Under the pieces are notes generated by a model that worked only from the letters and a program-made list of their open reading frames with translations, had not been told where the DNA came from and searched no databases. The position numbers and the translations under genes were made by a program. DNA of 64,000 nt from Motacilla alba alba (Eukaryota > Chordata > Aves > Passeriformes > Motacillidae), in contig NC_052026.1 of NCBI RefSeq assembly GCF_015832195.1, positions 19,191,013-19,255,012 on the forward strand, in the 5' to 3' direction. Below are positions 12,061 to 23,400 of this stretch, in pieces (within the stretch, counting starts at the first letter, position 1; each line of letters starts with the position of its first letter).

Positions 12061-14324
12061 GTTTTGTATATTTCTTAAAGGCAAAATGTTCCTTGGACCC
12101 TGTGTCACCACACTTAATTTTTACGGTTTCAGCTGTGTTCAAAAGAAGAGATTTTAAAATTTTGCTGTATTTTCTTTAAACCAAGATCTAAAATAATTTG
12201 TGTCCCCATCGAGGTGGTGGAAAATCCCTGGAGGAGCAAGCCTGGCTTGGGAACAGGAGGGTTTGAGTTGATGAACTCCTTGGAAATGGGTGTTGCTGTT
12301 TGGTTCTCCAGGTGGGTTCAGCTTTTCTCAGACCACAATAATCCCCAGGAGAGCTTAACAGCTTAAAAAATTGGATTAAGATTAGAATTAAATTTTAAAA
12401 AATTAATCTTAAAGCCGGTAATTTACGTTTTCCTGCCTCCAGCCAACCAGAGCTCCTCTGTAGGTAAAGATGGATTTTGTAACTTGGAAAATCTCTGATT
12501 TGTACTGAGTTGAAAATTCAACGTTGACTGTGTTTAAATTGTTTGGACAAAGCAACATTTGCTTTATCTTTCATTACAAATTGCTCCCAGGGCTCTCAGC
12601 TCTCAGCTCCAGGAGTTTTTCCAGCCCTGCCTGGTGGGCTCTGGCTTGTCCTGTTCCTGGGGTGTCTGCTCTGGGGGACGTCCAGAATCCAAAGAGAATC
12701 TTTAATCCTCAGCTCTCTGAAAATGATGGATGCCGCTGCTGCTCTTTTGGCAGTTGCCTGTGCCTGGACCACGAATTTGGGAATTTAAATTTGAATTGTT
12801 GAGGTGCCTGTGCACAGTGTGCTTGTTGACAGGTTTGTTCATTTTGGGGCACCAACCCAAAGCCATGTCATGGATTCTTTGCCAGTTTGTGGCTCTGCTG
12901 CAGGGGGAGATCCTGGCTGGGTTTTCTCTCTTGTTTTTGGATAGGGATCCTTAACTCTGCCAGCAGCAGGCGAAGGAAGCAGGTGGCCATCAGGAGGAAG
13001 GAGCACTGGGACATTATCTGCCTAAATAATGATGAAAAGATGTAAAAAGGGGCTGTTGTTAAGGATGAACACGAGTGTTAGTGAAAGATAAACTAGGGAT
13101 AAAATAAGGAAAACAGCACTTTGTACAACAATATTTGTTATATTTAGATTTTCTCCCTGCTAGGGATAATTGTGCTATTCCTCCACACTTGAACTGTACA
13201 TTTAAATTTTAATTTGAATGGGAAATACCAGAGTTCAAGGGCTCTTTTCCAGCCTGGCTTTCCTTTAGGCTGGAGAGTTTTCCAGCAGGAATTCCAGCTC
13301 CTCTTCCCATTAATGCTTCTCCGTGAGCTGATCCATGGGAGTGAGGACAAAGGGAAGAACCTGCCTGAAAATCTCCCTCCAAGTCATTTCCAGGTTTTTT
13401 AGAGAAACGCTTTTGATCCTCATGGAAGAAAGAAATGTCAGTTCATTCCTTCTGCCTGATTTTTCTCTCTCTCCAAAGGGAAAGGATGGTCCTGGCACTG
13501 CCAAAAGCTCTTTTCTGTCTCTGGCTGCACTCTGGGTGATTGGCAGGTTATTGGCAATGGAGCCCCAGCCTTTAAGATGAATGATCAGATCTGACTCACA
13601 CATTTTCCATACTGAAAATGACCTTTGGCAGCAATTTCCTTATGCAAAATATAGACTGGCCTTTTGTATTTAAAAAAAAAGTAAAAATCAGATGCTAAAT
13701 ATGCAATCATTAGTTGGCATGTTTATTTTTTAGGAATATTTTCACCTGTAATTTGACAGCTTATTCAGTAAACTGCATTAAAATTTCCCATATATCTGCA
13801 GGTTGCATGCATTTAAATTTTTTTTTTAGAGAGTTATGTCCAAGAAGAGGAAAATTGCTGCTCCAGTCTCTCCAAGTCCTAATGCTTGTGGGGAAAGGAA
13901 TATGTGAGCACAAATGGAAAGTTCTGGGGCCTGTGCAGTCACTCTGGGTTTGAGAAACTCCCCATGACCCCTGGAATATTTTCCTTCCATTTTCCCCCTG
14001 AGTACTGGCAGCATTCAAAATTGCTTCCCTTGAGGTCTGAGGGAATATCCAAAGCTTTCCTCCTCCTCCTCTGCGTTCTCTGTGTTTTAGAACAGAGAAT
14101 GGTTAAAGTTGTTTCATCTTCAGAAAGAGATGGAGAGATGGAAGAAAGGAATTGGAATAATCCAGGGATGCACTTGGCTGTAATGAATTTTAATGGATTT
14201 TTGTCAGCTCGGCCCAATATTTTGATTTTGTGTAGAATTCCATTTTTTATTTTGTGTCTATTCATCAGATTTCTAAATAAATCTGAAAACAGGGGCTGGA
14301 ACATCTCCCAGGGAAGCAAATTCT

Positions 14325-14470
14325 TCATCACCCTGCACAAGTCCCTGCCAGGAGGGTGCAGCCAGGTGGGAATTGGGCTCTGCTCCCAGGGAGCAGGGAA
14401 GGATGAGAGGGAGCAGCCTCAAGCTGCTCCAAGGGAGGTCCAGATTGGACATCAGGAAGAATTTCAAGCA
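14325..14470 (+). mobile_element. CR1 LINE fragment (+)
   Basis: Matches the CR1 segment of the type gggctctgctcccagggagc, cagcctcaagctgctccaag and ggaggtccagattggacatc followed by aggaagaatttc. It is truncated at both ends. Confidence 0.75.
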
Positions 14471-15115
14471 AGTCCATAAAAATGAACATTCCTAAGACAA
14501 AGCAACCCCCCCTCAATTCCTTATTTTATGCCAATTTTTGGTGCTAAGGCTTTTATTTTTTTCTTCAGATACAAACTTAATAAGAGCAAAATGCTAAGGA
14601 CTTTCTAAATGTAATTTTATTGCATTTATCTCTCCAGTTGAATTTAATTATTCAGAGTCTTCATTAAAAAGAAGCTTTGGTAAGTGACATTTTAAACAGG
14701 CCTTCAGAAGTGATTGCAAGGGAGATGCTGATAAAGAACAGTGTCTGAAAGGAAGTGTAAAATACTTGAACATTTTAAACTGGGATGTGAGAACTTGCAG
14801 GGCAGCTGTTTGGATAATTTGGGAAATGTAATGAGCACACACACGGTGCTGCTGGCCTGGGAGCTGCCAGCACTGCCACATCTCCCTCTTTTATCAAGTG
14901 TTTGGGGGGGTTTAAAATGTTTGGTGCAGAGAAAAGAGATGGAAGTTGTCTTTTTTTCAAAAATAAAAATGTCTGAGTTTTTCCCCTTTGACTGGAAGTG
15001 CCCTAAACCCTGATTCTCCAGAGAATAACAGGAAAGCAACAGAAACCCCCCATTTCTTTCTTTCTTTCTGAAATCTGAGCTCCACGTGCACACGAGGAGC
15101 TCTGGCAGAGCCTGC

Positions 15116-15257
15116 CCTTGCCTGGGATGAGCCAGAATCTCCCAGAGCCTGCCCAGGTGTGCACCCAGGGCTCTTGGGGCTGTTGTCCTTGCCTGGGATG
15201 AGCCAGAATCTTCCAGAGCCTGCCCAGGTGTGCACCCAGGGCTCCTTGGGCTCCCTG
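15116..15257 (+). repeat. 71-bp tandem duplication
   Basis: Two copies starting ccttgcctgggatgagccag at 15116 and 15187, differing at only a few positions (for example ctccc against cttcc). Both contain gcctgcccaggtgtgcaccc. The near identity suggests a fairly recent duplication. Confidence 0.9.
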
Positions 15258-16505
15258 AGGAATCCCAGCTGTTGGCAGCAGCACAGGCAGTCCCTGGCAG
15301 GGAGAGGCAGGGCATTGCAGCCTGGGGCTTTTAGAGCCAAAAAATCCAGGGTCAACATTTTATTTGTGCCAAAATTGGGATCCATTCATCCTCAGCTCCA
15401 CGACAGGGCCTTATCTTTCCTTGATGATGGATAATTCGGCACTTGAGGCTTACGCAGACAAGAATGTTCAAGTGTGTGCTCTGCTGCAGCTGCAGGAAAC
15501 GCACTTGCTGTCACCAGATTGGCTTAATTTGTGTTTCAGTAATTAGCCAGGGGAAAATAAATGACCCCCAGTCACGTTTGGGATGTTGGAGCAGTGACAA
15601 CAAGAACGAGCTGTTTACTGTGGGGAGAGCAAAGAGGAACTAAACCAACATTTCTCTCCCTCAGTTCTCCCTGAGCAAAGCAGGAACAGTTAAAGTCTCG
15701 AATCCACACCTGGGAATATTGAGTGTGGTGTGGCAGTAATGTGAATAATCCCTGCAAACGGAGGAGGTGCCCATCTGCATGTGGAGACAGTTTGTTTCAT
15801 ATTTCTTTTCCTTTTGCACTCCAGTGTAGACTTAGCATGTCTCGAGTTTTCCTTCTCCATTGTCATCGGGGGGATAAGAGAAGCTTTTTCTGGTTTCTCA
15901 CACATGAAATTATTTTGGTGTTTGGATTTAGGTTTTTTAATGTGTGAAATGCACACCAGAAGAAGTTTAGTCTTGTTTTTATTCAGTTACAGTCTGGTCC
16001 TGTTTGCTTTGATGCTTCTTGCGCTGCTCATCTCCCCACCCTGGAGGACAACACATGCCCTTTAACCATGCTCGTCATCCACTTTTGCAATAAATCCTTT
16101 CAAATTCTCTTTTCCTAGGAATTATCCTTCTGAAACTGATGCATTCCCATGTAAATTTGCCACAGTACCTCTGCAAACACTCCGATTCTCCCAGAAAGAA
16201 TTTGGTGGAGCTATGATTTACACACTTCCCCCTGTGTGTCCTGAATTGATGAATTCCTTATTGCTTCCCCGGGGGTCGTGGGCTTTTATATAAATTCCAT
16301 AGGAGCCATCCATCCTCTGGAGAAATCAGAGTGCTCGAGGTGGTGCAGGTGTCAACCTCGATGGATTGCCGGCCTCAGCGGTGCCGGGAGAGGGGCGAGG
16401 CCCAGACCGTCCCTGGATTACTTAAACCAAAACCCTCCTCATGGATTATTTATAAGCTTTGCTCCTTTACATTCCTGTTCCCTCTGTGATTATTCTTTTT
16501 TGCAG

Positions 16506-16628
16506 TGTCGTCCCTCAGACCACGGTGATCCTCAACAACGACCGGCAGAACTCCATCGTGGCCAAGATGGTGGGGCAGGAGGAGCCTCTGAGCAGAGCAG
16601 CAGATTCCCTGGAGAACATCCTCAGCAA
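16506..16628 (+). CDS. BANP: BANP coding exon 4
   Basis: 123 bases. It enters by completing a Cys codon (TG|T) and leaves with two bases (AA) of the Asn codon finished in exon 5. The acceptor is a T-rich tract ending ttttttgcag and the donor is the consensus GTGAGT. It codes for about residues 123-162: VVPQTTVILNNDRQNSIVAK, then MVGQEEPLSRAADSLENILS. This linker between the coiled coil and the BEN domain matches BANP orthologues, with a few residues around VGQEE that differ from the mammalian form as I remember it. A reported SMAR1 partner-binding region lies in the middle of the protein, but no residue here proves that. Confidence 0.93.
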
Positions 16629-17149
16629 GTGAGTGCCATTCCTGGAATCCTCCCTCCTTCCCTCCCTGGGCAGGGCCAGTTTCAAAGGCCAGTTTTTCCC
16701 CTTCTATTTGAAGGGAAAAATGAGGAATCCTTGAGGTAATAATGGGGGAAAGATTGAACCTGGGCTTGGATAGGTTCTCTTGCTTCCCTCTTGATGGGAG
16801 AGAACATCCTGGAGGAGCTGGGATTATCTCTGTGTTAAGTTAAAGAAGGGTTTCCTGTAGCTGTGGATTTTTTCATGGATGCATAATCCCTTGGGGGCAC
16901 ACCAAAATCCTGTATTTAACCAGCTGAAGGAAGAATATGCAGTCCAAGGAAAACTTGGACTATCTAAAGTGAATTTTAAACAAGCAGACCTGGGGATTCT
17001 GGGTGGAAAATGGTTGTAATTAATATATTTTTATAAATTACTTGGATACTTCTTTTGTTTTGCACATGGGGCCTAGACTTTTCCATTGAGGCAGATGTAG
17101 GAAGTTGATACCTAAGATTTTTTTATTCCTCCTGCTACGTGTGACCCAA

Positions 17150-17395
17150 AGGGCACAGTCTTAACCAGCACAAAGGGAAATTTAGGTTGGATGTTTGAAA
17201 AAAGTATTTTACTGAAAGAGTGAGAAAGTTCTGGAATCATCTGCCTGAGGAGGTGGTGGAGTCACCATCCCTGAGTGTGTTTAACAAAGCCTGGATGTGG
17301 CACTGGGTGCCAGGGTTTAATTGAGGTGGTGTTAGGGCGTGGGTTGGACTTGATGATCTTTAAGGTCTCTTCCAACCTGGGATTCTGTGTGATTT
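17150..17395 (+). mobile_element. CR1 LINE 3' end (+)
   Basis: Shows the 3' segment of an older CR1 subfamily: gaggaggtggtggagtcacc, ggttggacttgatgatcttt and ggtctcttccaacctgggat followed by tctgtgtg, the degenerate ATTCTGTG end. 5'-truncated. Confidence 0.8.
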
Positions 17396-17402
17396 TTATT
17401 CC

Positions 17403-17700
17403 ACTGGATAGCTCCCAGTTCCACAGGAGCAGAGTGGTTTAAAGGAGCTGATTTTATCCAACACATTTATTTTGTGATTAGTGCTTTTAATTCCTTCACA
17501 ACGATGGGCAGGGCCACGAGCTGAACTCAGTAACTCTGAAATTTGGATATTCCATGCTCACCTTCCTGCTGAGGGACTGTTCTCTTCAGGTGACCTGTGT
17601 TCCTTACCCACATTGTGATTTTTTTTTTTTAATTTTGCTAGATAGTTCTACAGGAGTAGAGTGGTTTAAAGGAGTCCATTTTTTACAACACATTTATTTG
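17403..17700 (+). repeat. Duplicated block before the tandem array
   Basis: The segment near 17405-17475 (aggagcagagtggtttaaag then ccaacacatttattt) recurs near 17640-17700 (aggagtagagtggtttaaag then acaacacatttattt). Together with the intervening repeat unit this is an older and larger duplication of about 230 bases, within which the shorter array expanded. Confidence 0.75.
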
Positions 17701-18349
17701 GCCCTCACAACGACGTGCAGGGCCACAAACTGAACTGAGTGACGCTGGAATTTGGGTATTCCATGCTCATGTTCCTTCTGAGGGGTTGTTCCCTGGAGGT
17801 GACCTGTGTTGGCCCTCACAACAACATGCAGGGCCACGAGCTGAACTCAGTAACTCTGGAATTTGGGTATTCCATGCTCACGTTTGTGCTGAGGGGCTGT
17901 TCCCTTGAGGTGACCTGTGTTGGCCCTCACAACGATGTGCTGGGCCACAAGCAAGTGACGCTGGAATTTGGGTATTCCATGCTTATGTTCCTTCTGAGGG
18001 GTTGTTCTCTGGAGGTGACCTGTGTTGGCCCTCACAATGATGTGCAGGGCCATGGCTGAATTCAGTAACTCTGGAATTTGGATATTCCATACTTATATTC
18101 CTTCCGAGGGGTTGTTCTCTGGAGGTGACCTGTGTTGGCCCTCACAATGATGTGCAGGGCCATGGGCTGAATTCAGTAACTCTGGAATTTGGATATTCCA
18201 TGCTCATGTTTGTGCTGAGGGGCTGTTCCCTCGAGGTGACCTGTGCTGGCCCTCACAACGAGGCGCAGGGCCACGAGCTGACCTGGCACTGGAATTTGGC
18301 TGTTCCATGCTCCCGTTCCCTGGAGGTGACCCGTGTTCCTTGCCCGCAG
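17497..18349 (+). repeat. ~110-bp tandem repeat running into the exon 5 acceptor
   Basis: Seven copies of a unit containing tggaatttgggtattccatg, located by that motif at 17537, 17746, 17857, 17962, 18072, 18182 and 18290. Spacings are 209 (with an extra insert), 111, 105, 110, 110 and 108. Each unit includes a (g)aggtgacctgtgttggccct segment. In the last copy that segment becomes ggaggtgacccgtgttcctt and runs straight into gcccgcag, the splice acceptor of exon 5. A copy at 17586-17615 has the related ttccttacccacattg without an AG. The array has a 37-residue periodic open frame where units are 111 bases, but it has no start context or similarity and is not called coding. Confidence 0.9.
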
Positions 18350-18525
18350 CGCGGTGCCGGGCCGCCGGCAGAACACCATCGTGGTGAAGGTGCCCGGGCA
18401 CGACGACAGCCACAACGAGGACGGCGAGAGCGGCTCCGAGGCCAGCGACTCTGTGTCCAACAGCGGCCAGGTGGGCAGCCAGAGCATCGGCAACAACGTC
18501 ACCCTCATCACCCTCAACTCCGAAG
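18350..18525 (+). CDS. BANP: BANP coding exon 5
   Basis: 176 bases, completing Asn163 and coding through Glu221 plus one base. The donor is GTACGT. The peptide starts AVPGRRQNTIVVKVPGHDD, then an acidic Ser/Gly-rich stretch (HNEDGESGSEASDSVSNSGQ) with several acidic Ser sites that look suited to casein kinase, then QSIGNNVTLITLNSE leading into the BEN domain. The splice acceptor (tgcccgcag) lies at the very end of a roughly 110-bp tandem repeat that fills the preceding 850 bases, so the splice-site context of this exon is minisatellite DNA. The exon itself is GC-rich and continuous. Confidence 0.95.
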
Positions 18526-18644
18526 GTACGTGGGGTGCCGAGGGGAGATTTTGCCTTTTTTTTAATGTACGTTTTATGTATCCTCAGTACTCTTAGTGTG
18601 CATACTTGTAATTCATTAGCTCTGGTAATTTGGCACAGTCCTGG

Positions 18645-18840
18645 TGTTGTGTTAGGCCTGACATCCTAAAGGCCTCACATCCTAAAGGCCTTGTCGTGTG
18701 AGGCCTCAGAGCCTTAATCTATCTTGAGAAAGCAATGATGCCCCGAGAGGCTGCCTAGAACAGAGGCTGGACAGAGTTAAAGGAATAAAGTAGGGATTTA
18801 TTAAAAGGCCTTCAAAGGATGCACCAGTACAAGAGCCTGG
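18645..18840 (+). mobile_element. Possible songbird ERV LTR fragment
   Basis: A stretch beginning tgttaggcctgacatcctaa, with a repeated cctaaaggcc element, then gttaaaggaataaagtaggg and aaaaggccttcaaaggatgc, is of a type I associate with songbird LTRs, where the AATAAA lies near the R/U5 region. No partner LTR, primer-binding site or target duplication was found, and the 3' side is cut off by a CR1 piece. The call rests on remembered sequence character. Confidence 0.35.
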
Positions 18841-18847
18841 CCAGGGC

Positions 18848-19090
18848 GCCGGGCTCTGCTCCAGGGAACAGGGACAGGAGCAGAGGGAACGGCCTCAGGC
18901 TGGGCCAGGGCAGGCTCAGGGTGGACAGCAGCAGGAATTTCCCCATGGAAAGGGGGGTCAGGGGTTGGCAGTGCCCAGGGAGGGTTGCAGTGCCCATCCC
19001 TGGAGGTGTCCCAGTAATTCCTGAGGTGGCACTCAGTGCTCTGGGCTGGGGACAAGGTGGGGATGGGCCAGAGCTTGGACTCTGATCCTG
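18848..19090 (+). mobile_element. CR1 LINE 3' fragment (+)
   Basis: Contains the CR1 sequence gctctgctccagggaacagg, cggcctcaggctgggccagg, ggtggacagcagcaggaatt, cagtgcccatccctggaggt and gtggcactcagtgctctggg in the usual order. Confidence 0.8.
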
Positions 19091-20179
19091 GAGTTTTTTT
19101 CCAGCCTCAGTGGTTCCAGAATTCTTACTGCTCTGTCAGCTATGCCAGGAGCAAAGCTGCTAGCATCAGGAGGATGTTTGTTGTGTAATTCCTTTTCTGC
19201 CTTGGTCTGGCACAGATTTGCACAGACAAACATGATGTTTGACCCATTGATGTGCATGTAAATTCTGAAGAAACACATAATCCATTAATGTCTGCAGATC
19301 TGATTTCCCTCAGACCTCTGGAACACTCATCCATTCAAAATCTCTGAGACTGATGAATGCTTTGAGGATCAGATCAGTGACTCCCCTCCACCTGCCCTTG
19401 CCCTTGCACGGGAGGGAATTGCTAAGTGACTTCACCTGCAGGGTGGCACAAATTCAATTCTTAATAAAGGAAGAGATGGAGAATAACAGGGCTGGTGTGC
19501 AGGGAGAGGAAAGTCACAGCAGCCCTTGGCTTTCATCAGCTGGGACAGAATTCCAGGTGACTCTGAGGTGTGCAGAGGTAAAACCTGGATGGAGATCCCA
19601 GCCCAGGACTGAGACCAAACACCAGGAGTTTAGGACAGCTCCACTCCGTCATCCTGGCTCTGGAAAGCACAACTGAGCTGGGCTTAGAGTTGGGTTTGTC
19701 TGACATTGAGCTGTGGATATTTCCAGGATGTAGGGAATGGATTTCTATACAGGCACTCTTTGCTCTCTGCTGGCTTTCATGTAAATGTGATCATTTAAAA
19801 ATAAGTGTTATTGCCTTTCTATCCCTGAAAAATAATGCTTCAGAAGCTTGGAGCCCAGTTCCAGTAATGGTGTAGAATAAGGCTGTTTTTTTGCTGACTG
19901 AACACTGTGACTTCAATCCATGTGTTTTTTAAAATCCAGTTAATTTTGGCATGCTTGTGTTCTTATTGGGAGTTTTGGAGTGCAGCATCTTCTCACTTCA
20001 AACACAGCAGTGCATTTATTTAATTGTGAACATTCTAATTAGGCTTAAAAACAATGAGCCTTGTACAGTTCAGTGTCTTGTGCAGAACAAAGAGCACAGG
20101 AAGAGCTTTTTTAGTTTCACTGATACACTTTTGGAGCAGGAGAGCCATTAAGTGCTATACACTAAACATGAGGACATTT

Positions 20180-20232
20180 CTTTTGTAGTGGTTTATTTTA
20201 TAGTGGTTTATTTTGTAATGGTTTATTTTATA
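20180..20232 (+). repeat. 18-bp tandem repeat
   Basis: Three to four copies of a tggtttattttrtart-like unit, spaced 18 bases. Confidence 0.8.
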
Positions 20233-20457
20233 ATTGTTGCATGGGATGGACGTGATGGCCCAATGTTATTTTCCTATTTAATTTTCACACACTGCACCTT
20301 CAGGGTGGTAAGAGAAGGAGAAGTTTGGTCTGTTCAGGTCTTTTGAGACTCTTTTCCTGTGCTTTCCAGAGATTCTGAATGCTGCAGCTGGTCCTTAGTG
20401 TCCTCCCTGCACAGAATTCATTTGTGGATCAATTCTTTGGGCCATCATAGCTCTGAA

Positions 20458-20715
20458 GACATGGGATCATGGAATTATACGGGTTGGAAAGGACCTTACA
20501 GCCCATCCAGTTCCAGCCCTGACACCTTCCACTATCCCAGGCTGCTCCAAGCCCTGTCCAGCCTGGCCTTGGGCACTTCCAGGGATGGGGCAGCCTCAGC
20601 TTCTCTGGGAAATCCATTCCAGGGCCTCCCAACCTTCCAAGGAAGGAATTCCTTCCCAATATCCCACCTAACCCTGGAGTGAAACCATTCCCTGTGTCCT
20701 GTCCCTCCAGTTTCT
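20458..20715 (-). mobile_element. CR1 LINE 3' end (-)
   Basis: On the + strand it reads atcatggaattatacgggtt, gtccagcctggccttgggca, agcttctctgggaaatccat and ggaattccttcccaatatcc, the reverse complement of a CR1 3' end. 5'-truncated. Confidence 0.88.
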
Positions 20716-21689
20716 CATGCAGAGAGCCCCAAGCTGGAAATGTGACCATGTGTTTTTGGAGCAGATAAGGGGACACTGGCTGTTAATTAAGGGATGACTG
20801 ATGTTTTTTCCAGAGAAAACTCCTCAGTCACGTCTTGTCTCCTCAACTTGGCATCTGAAGCAGTCATTTGATAATGGCAGCATTAAACAGCACTCAGGAT
20901 TTGCTTTCCAAGTGGGAATCCAAGCAGCTCTGTGTCCCAGACTTATCTGTGCACAGGATTTTCCAGCTCAGGCAGGCTCAGCTCTCACCCGTGGGATGAG
21001 CACTTGGAGCTGTTTCCTGCCAAGCTCCTCAGGACAGGCACAGACAGTGCGAGGAGCTGGAGCAGAGCAGGAGTGAACCTTTTGTACCCTAAAACACAAT
21101 GATGTGGTGCTGATGTGGAGACACTGATGAGGACTTGTGAAAGCCAAAGAAAATTGTAAAAATTGAATTGCTTTGGGTGTTTTTTTTGGGAGCCAGCAGA
21201 TGAACAAGTTTCTTGCAGGTGTCTGCCACAGGGGTATTTGGAGTTAACTCTGGCCCACCTCCACCCAAATCTAACAAAGATATATTCAACAAGGAACAAA
21301 GGGCAAAATCCACATTAGAAATCTGATTTTCTGATGTGAAACACATTTTCCAAGGTTTTAAAATGCCCTTTGAGTCCATGGGTTTTAATTCTCTGAATTT
21401 TTTTGGATCTTTTTTTATCTGAACTTTTTATCTGATCACTTCCTTCCATGAGTCATAAAATAAGGGAATCTCTCTTGGATCTCACCAAACTGAGGCTTAT
21501 TCTTAACAAACAAGTGATGCCTCACTGATGATGTGCTGAGGCTGAAGAACCTGTGAGTGCAGGATCTGTTCCCAAAATACCTCCCGGTCCTGGATCCACA
21601 GGGAGTGAGCTGGGACTGGGTCTCCTTCAGCCACAGCTTTGTGTGCTCTGGAATATTCACCTGGAACATGAGATTCTTCTGGGTTTGAA

Positions 21690-21955
21690 CTGAAATAGAG
21701 CAGGGGCAGGTGGGATACTGGGAAGGAGTTCCTCCCTGTGAGGCTGGGGAGGCCCTGGAATGGATTGCCCAGAGAAGACTCACAAAAAATCAGTAAATGT
21801 GATTTACTGTGGCTGTCTCTGGATCCCTGGAAATGTCCCAGGCCAGGTTGGATGGGGCTTTGAGCACCCTGGGATGGTGGAAGGTGTCAAGGGTGGAACT
21901 GGATAATCTCCAATGTCCCTTCCCACCCAAACCATTCCATGATTCTGGGATTTTT
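21690..21955 (+). mobile_element. CR1 LINE 3' end (+) with a 30-bp insertion
   Basis: Reads gggatactgggaaggagttc, ggaatggattgcccagagaa and later cccaaaccattccatgattc, a full CR1 3' end. A block of about 30 bases at 21779-21808 (ctcacaaaaaatcagtaaat and on) interrupts the usual agagaagctgtggctg and is unexplained. Confidence 0.88.
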
Positions 21956-22307
21956 CTTTGATATTCACAAGAAAGGAAACCTTTCTTTCCCCACCCCACA
22001 AGAACAGTCCAGTGAAAAGCTCCACTCTGTGCCCAGGCCGTGTGTGTTGCTCCTCAGGCAGAACTCCCGGTGTCTGAGCTGCATTTTGGGCTGGAGGAGG
22101 TTTTGCTGAATGTGACTTTAGAGCTCTTTAACCTTTCTTTAGCACAGCTTTCAATCCCACTGCTGCATCTGGAGGTGAATTTACAGCCTCGTCCCTCCCT
22201 TCCACGGACTTAATGATTTTAATTAATAAAGTCAGTGCTCTGCAGTCTCTGCCAATTAATCACTGCCCCTGTGAACTTCTGCTAATTGACAGGAGCTCAT
22301 TAAAGAT

Positions 22308-22400
22308 CACAGAATCATGGAATGGTTTGGCTTGGAAGGGACCTTGAAGCTCATCTCGTTCCAACCCTCCACACGATGCTGACGTTGAATCTTCTATACA
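22308..22400 (-). mobile_element. CR1 LINE 3' terminal fragment (-)
   Basis: Reads cacagaatcatggaatggtt and gcttggaagggaccttgaag, the extreme CR1 3' end in reverse orientation. Less than 100 bases remain. Confidence 0.85.
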
Positions 22401-23229
22401 TCAGCCAAAACATTATTTAATTTCTCTAGAAATGGAGGTTTATTTTTGTAAGTTAGGATTTGTTTTTTCGGGGTTTATTTTAATTTTTTAAAGATTAATT
22501 CATCTTTCTGCCTCTCTGCACCTACCAGTCTTTTGCTGCCACTGCCAACTTTGCACCCAGCCTTGAGAGTAAAATAAACACAACTTCTTGGAGTGATGGA
22601 ACATGTTAATTCCAGTGTTTCTGTGGGCAGGTGTTCCCTTTTGTTTTCCCTAGTTTTAAAGGAATGACTGACAGCTCCTGGGGCTACAGCAGAGCCTGGC
22701 TTTGCTTTTAGGCTCATGTCAGACCAGGGGAGCCTAACCCAGTGGAAAAATGGAACAGCTCAGTGTCTGTCACTTCCCTGGTGGGAGAGCACGTCCAGAG
22801 CAGCCCCTGTCTGGTTTTTGTTCTCTTGACAGGGCTTTTTTTGCTGCTGACCCCACACTGGCTCTTCCTGTTCCCAGAGAATTCCTCGTTTGCGTGGCAG
22901 CCCTCAGCACGTCCCAAACAGGGATGGGTGGTCAGCTGTGCTGGGAGATAAAAGAAATGCAGCAAAAAAGAGTCAAAACCAGCATTGGAAAGCAAACTGG
23001 CTTCAGGAGAATGGAGAGAAAAGCAAATTTTGTGATGCTGAAAAAAGAACAACGGAGAGAAATTAGAAATTGGTGTGGGGGGGAAAGGGGCTGTGAGTGC
23101 AGAGAGGGACTCTGATACAGTTGGCAGGGCTTTCTGCTCTGGGAGGAGAAATGATCAGTGGTGATCTGATACTTGGTGTAAAAAAGGCAAGGAAGCTCCT
23201 TTCCCCTGAAAGGGCAGCAGGGTCCTCAG

Positions 23230-23400
23230 GAGAATTCACAGAATCAGGGAATGCCTGGGGATGGAAGGGAACTCTGGAGATCATCCACTCCCAGGCAGGG
23301 ACACATCCAGGTGGGTTTGAGATGTCTCCAGAGAGGGACACCCCACATTGTCCCTGGGCAGCTGTGCCAGGGCTCTGCCACCCTCCAGGCAATGAAGTTC
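23230..23400 (-). mobile_element. CR1 LINE fragment (-), diverged
   Basis: Begins cacagaatcagggaatgcct followed by ggatggaagggaactctgga, then a diverged body with gcagctgtgccagggctctg. Confidence 0.7.

Larger units (their letters stand above)
3312..16505 (+). other. BANP intron 3 (13.2 kb)
   Basis: Holds a CR1 piece at 5262-5625, a 38-bp minisatellite at 5733-5997, an ATT-rich tract at 9885-10012, a T-rich low-complexity tract at 11840-12060, a CR1 piece near 14325-14470 and a 71-bp tandem duplication at 15116-15257. Short TA-rich runs occur near 7000-7030. The stretches between, notably 6.1-9.8 kb and 12.1-14.3 kb, show nothing I can name. Open frames there are short and lack coding character. 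Confidence 0.6.
16629..18349 (+). other. BANP intron 4
   Basis: Holds a CR1 piece at 17150-17395 and then, from about 17400 to the exon 5 acceptor, a duplicated block and a roughly 110-bp tandem array (listed separately). The first 500 bases show nothing I recognise. Confidence 0.6.

Noticed and set aside
17739..18059. 106-codon frame of 37-residue repeats in the intron 4 array
   Set aside because: Units of 111 bases keep the frame open by chance. Neighbouring units of 105, 108 and 110 bases break it, and there is no start context or homologue.
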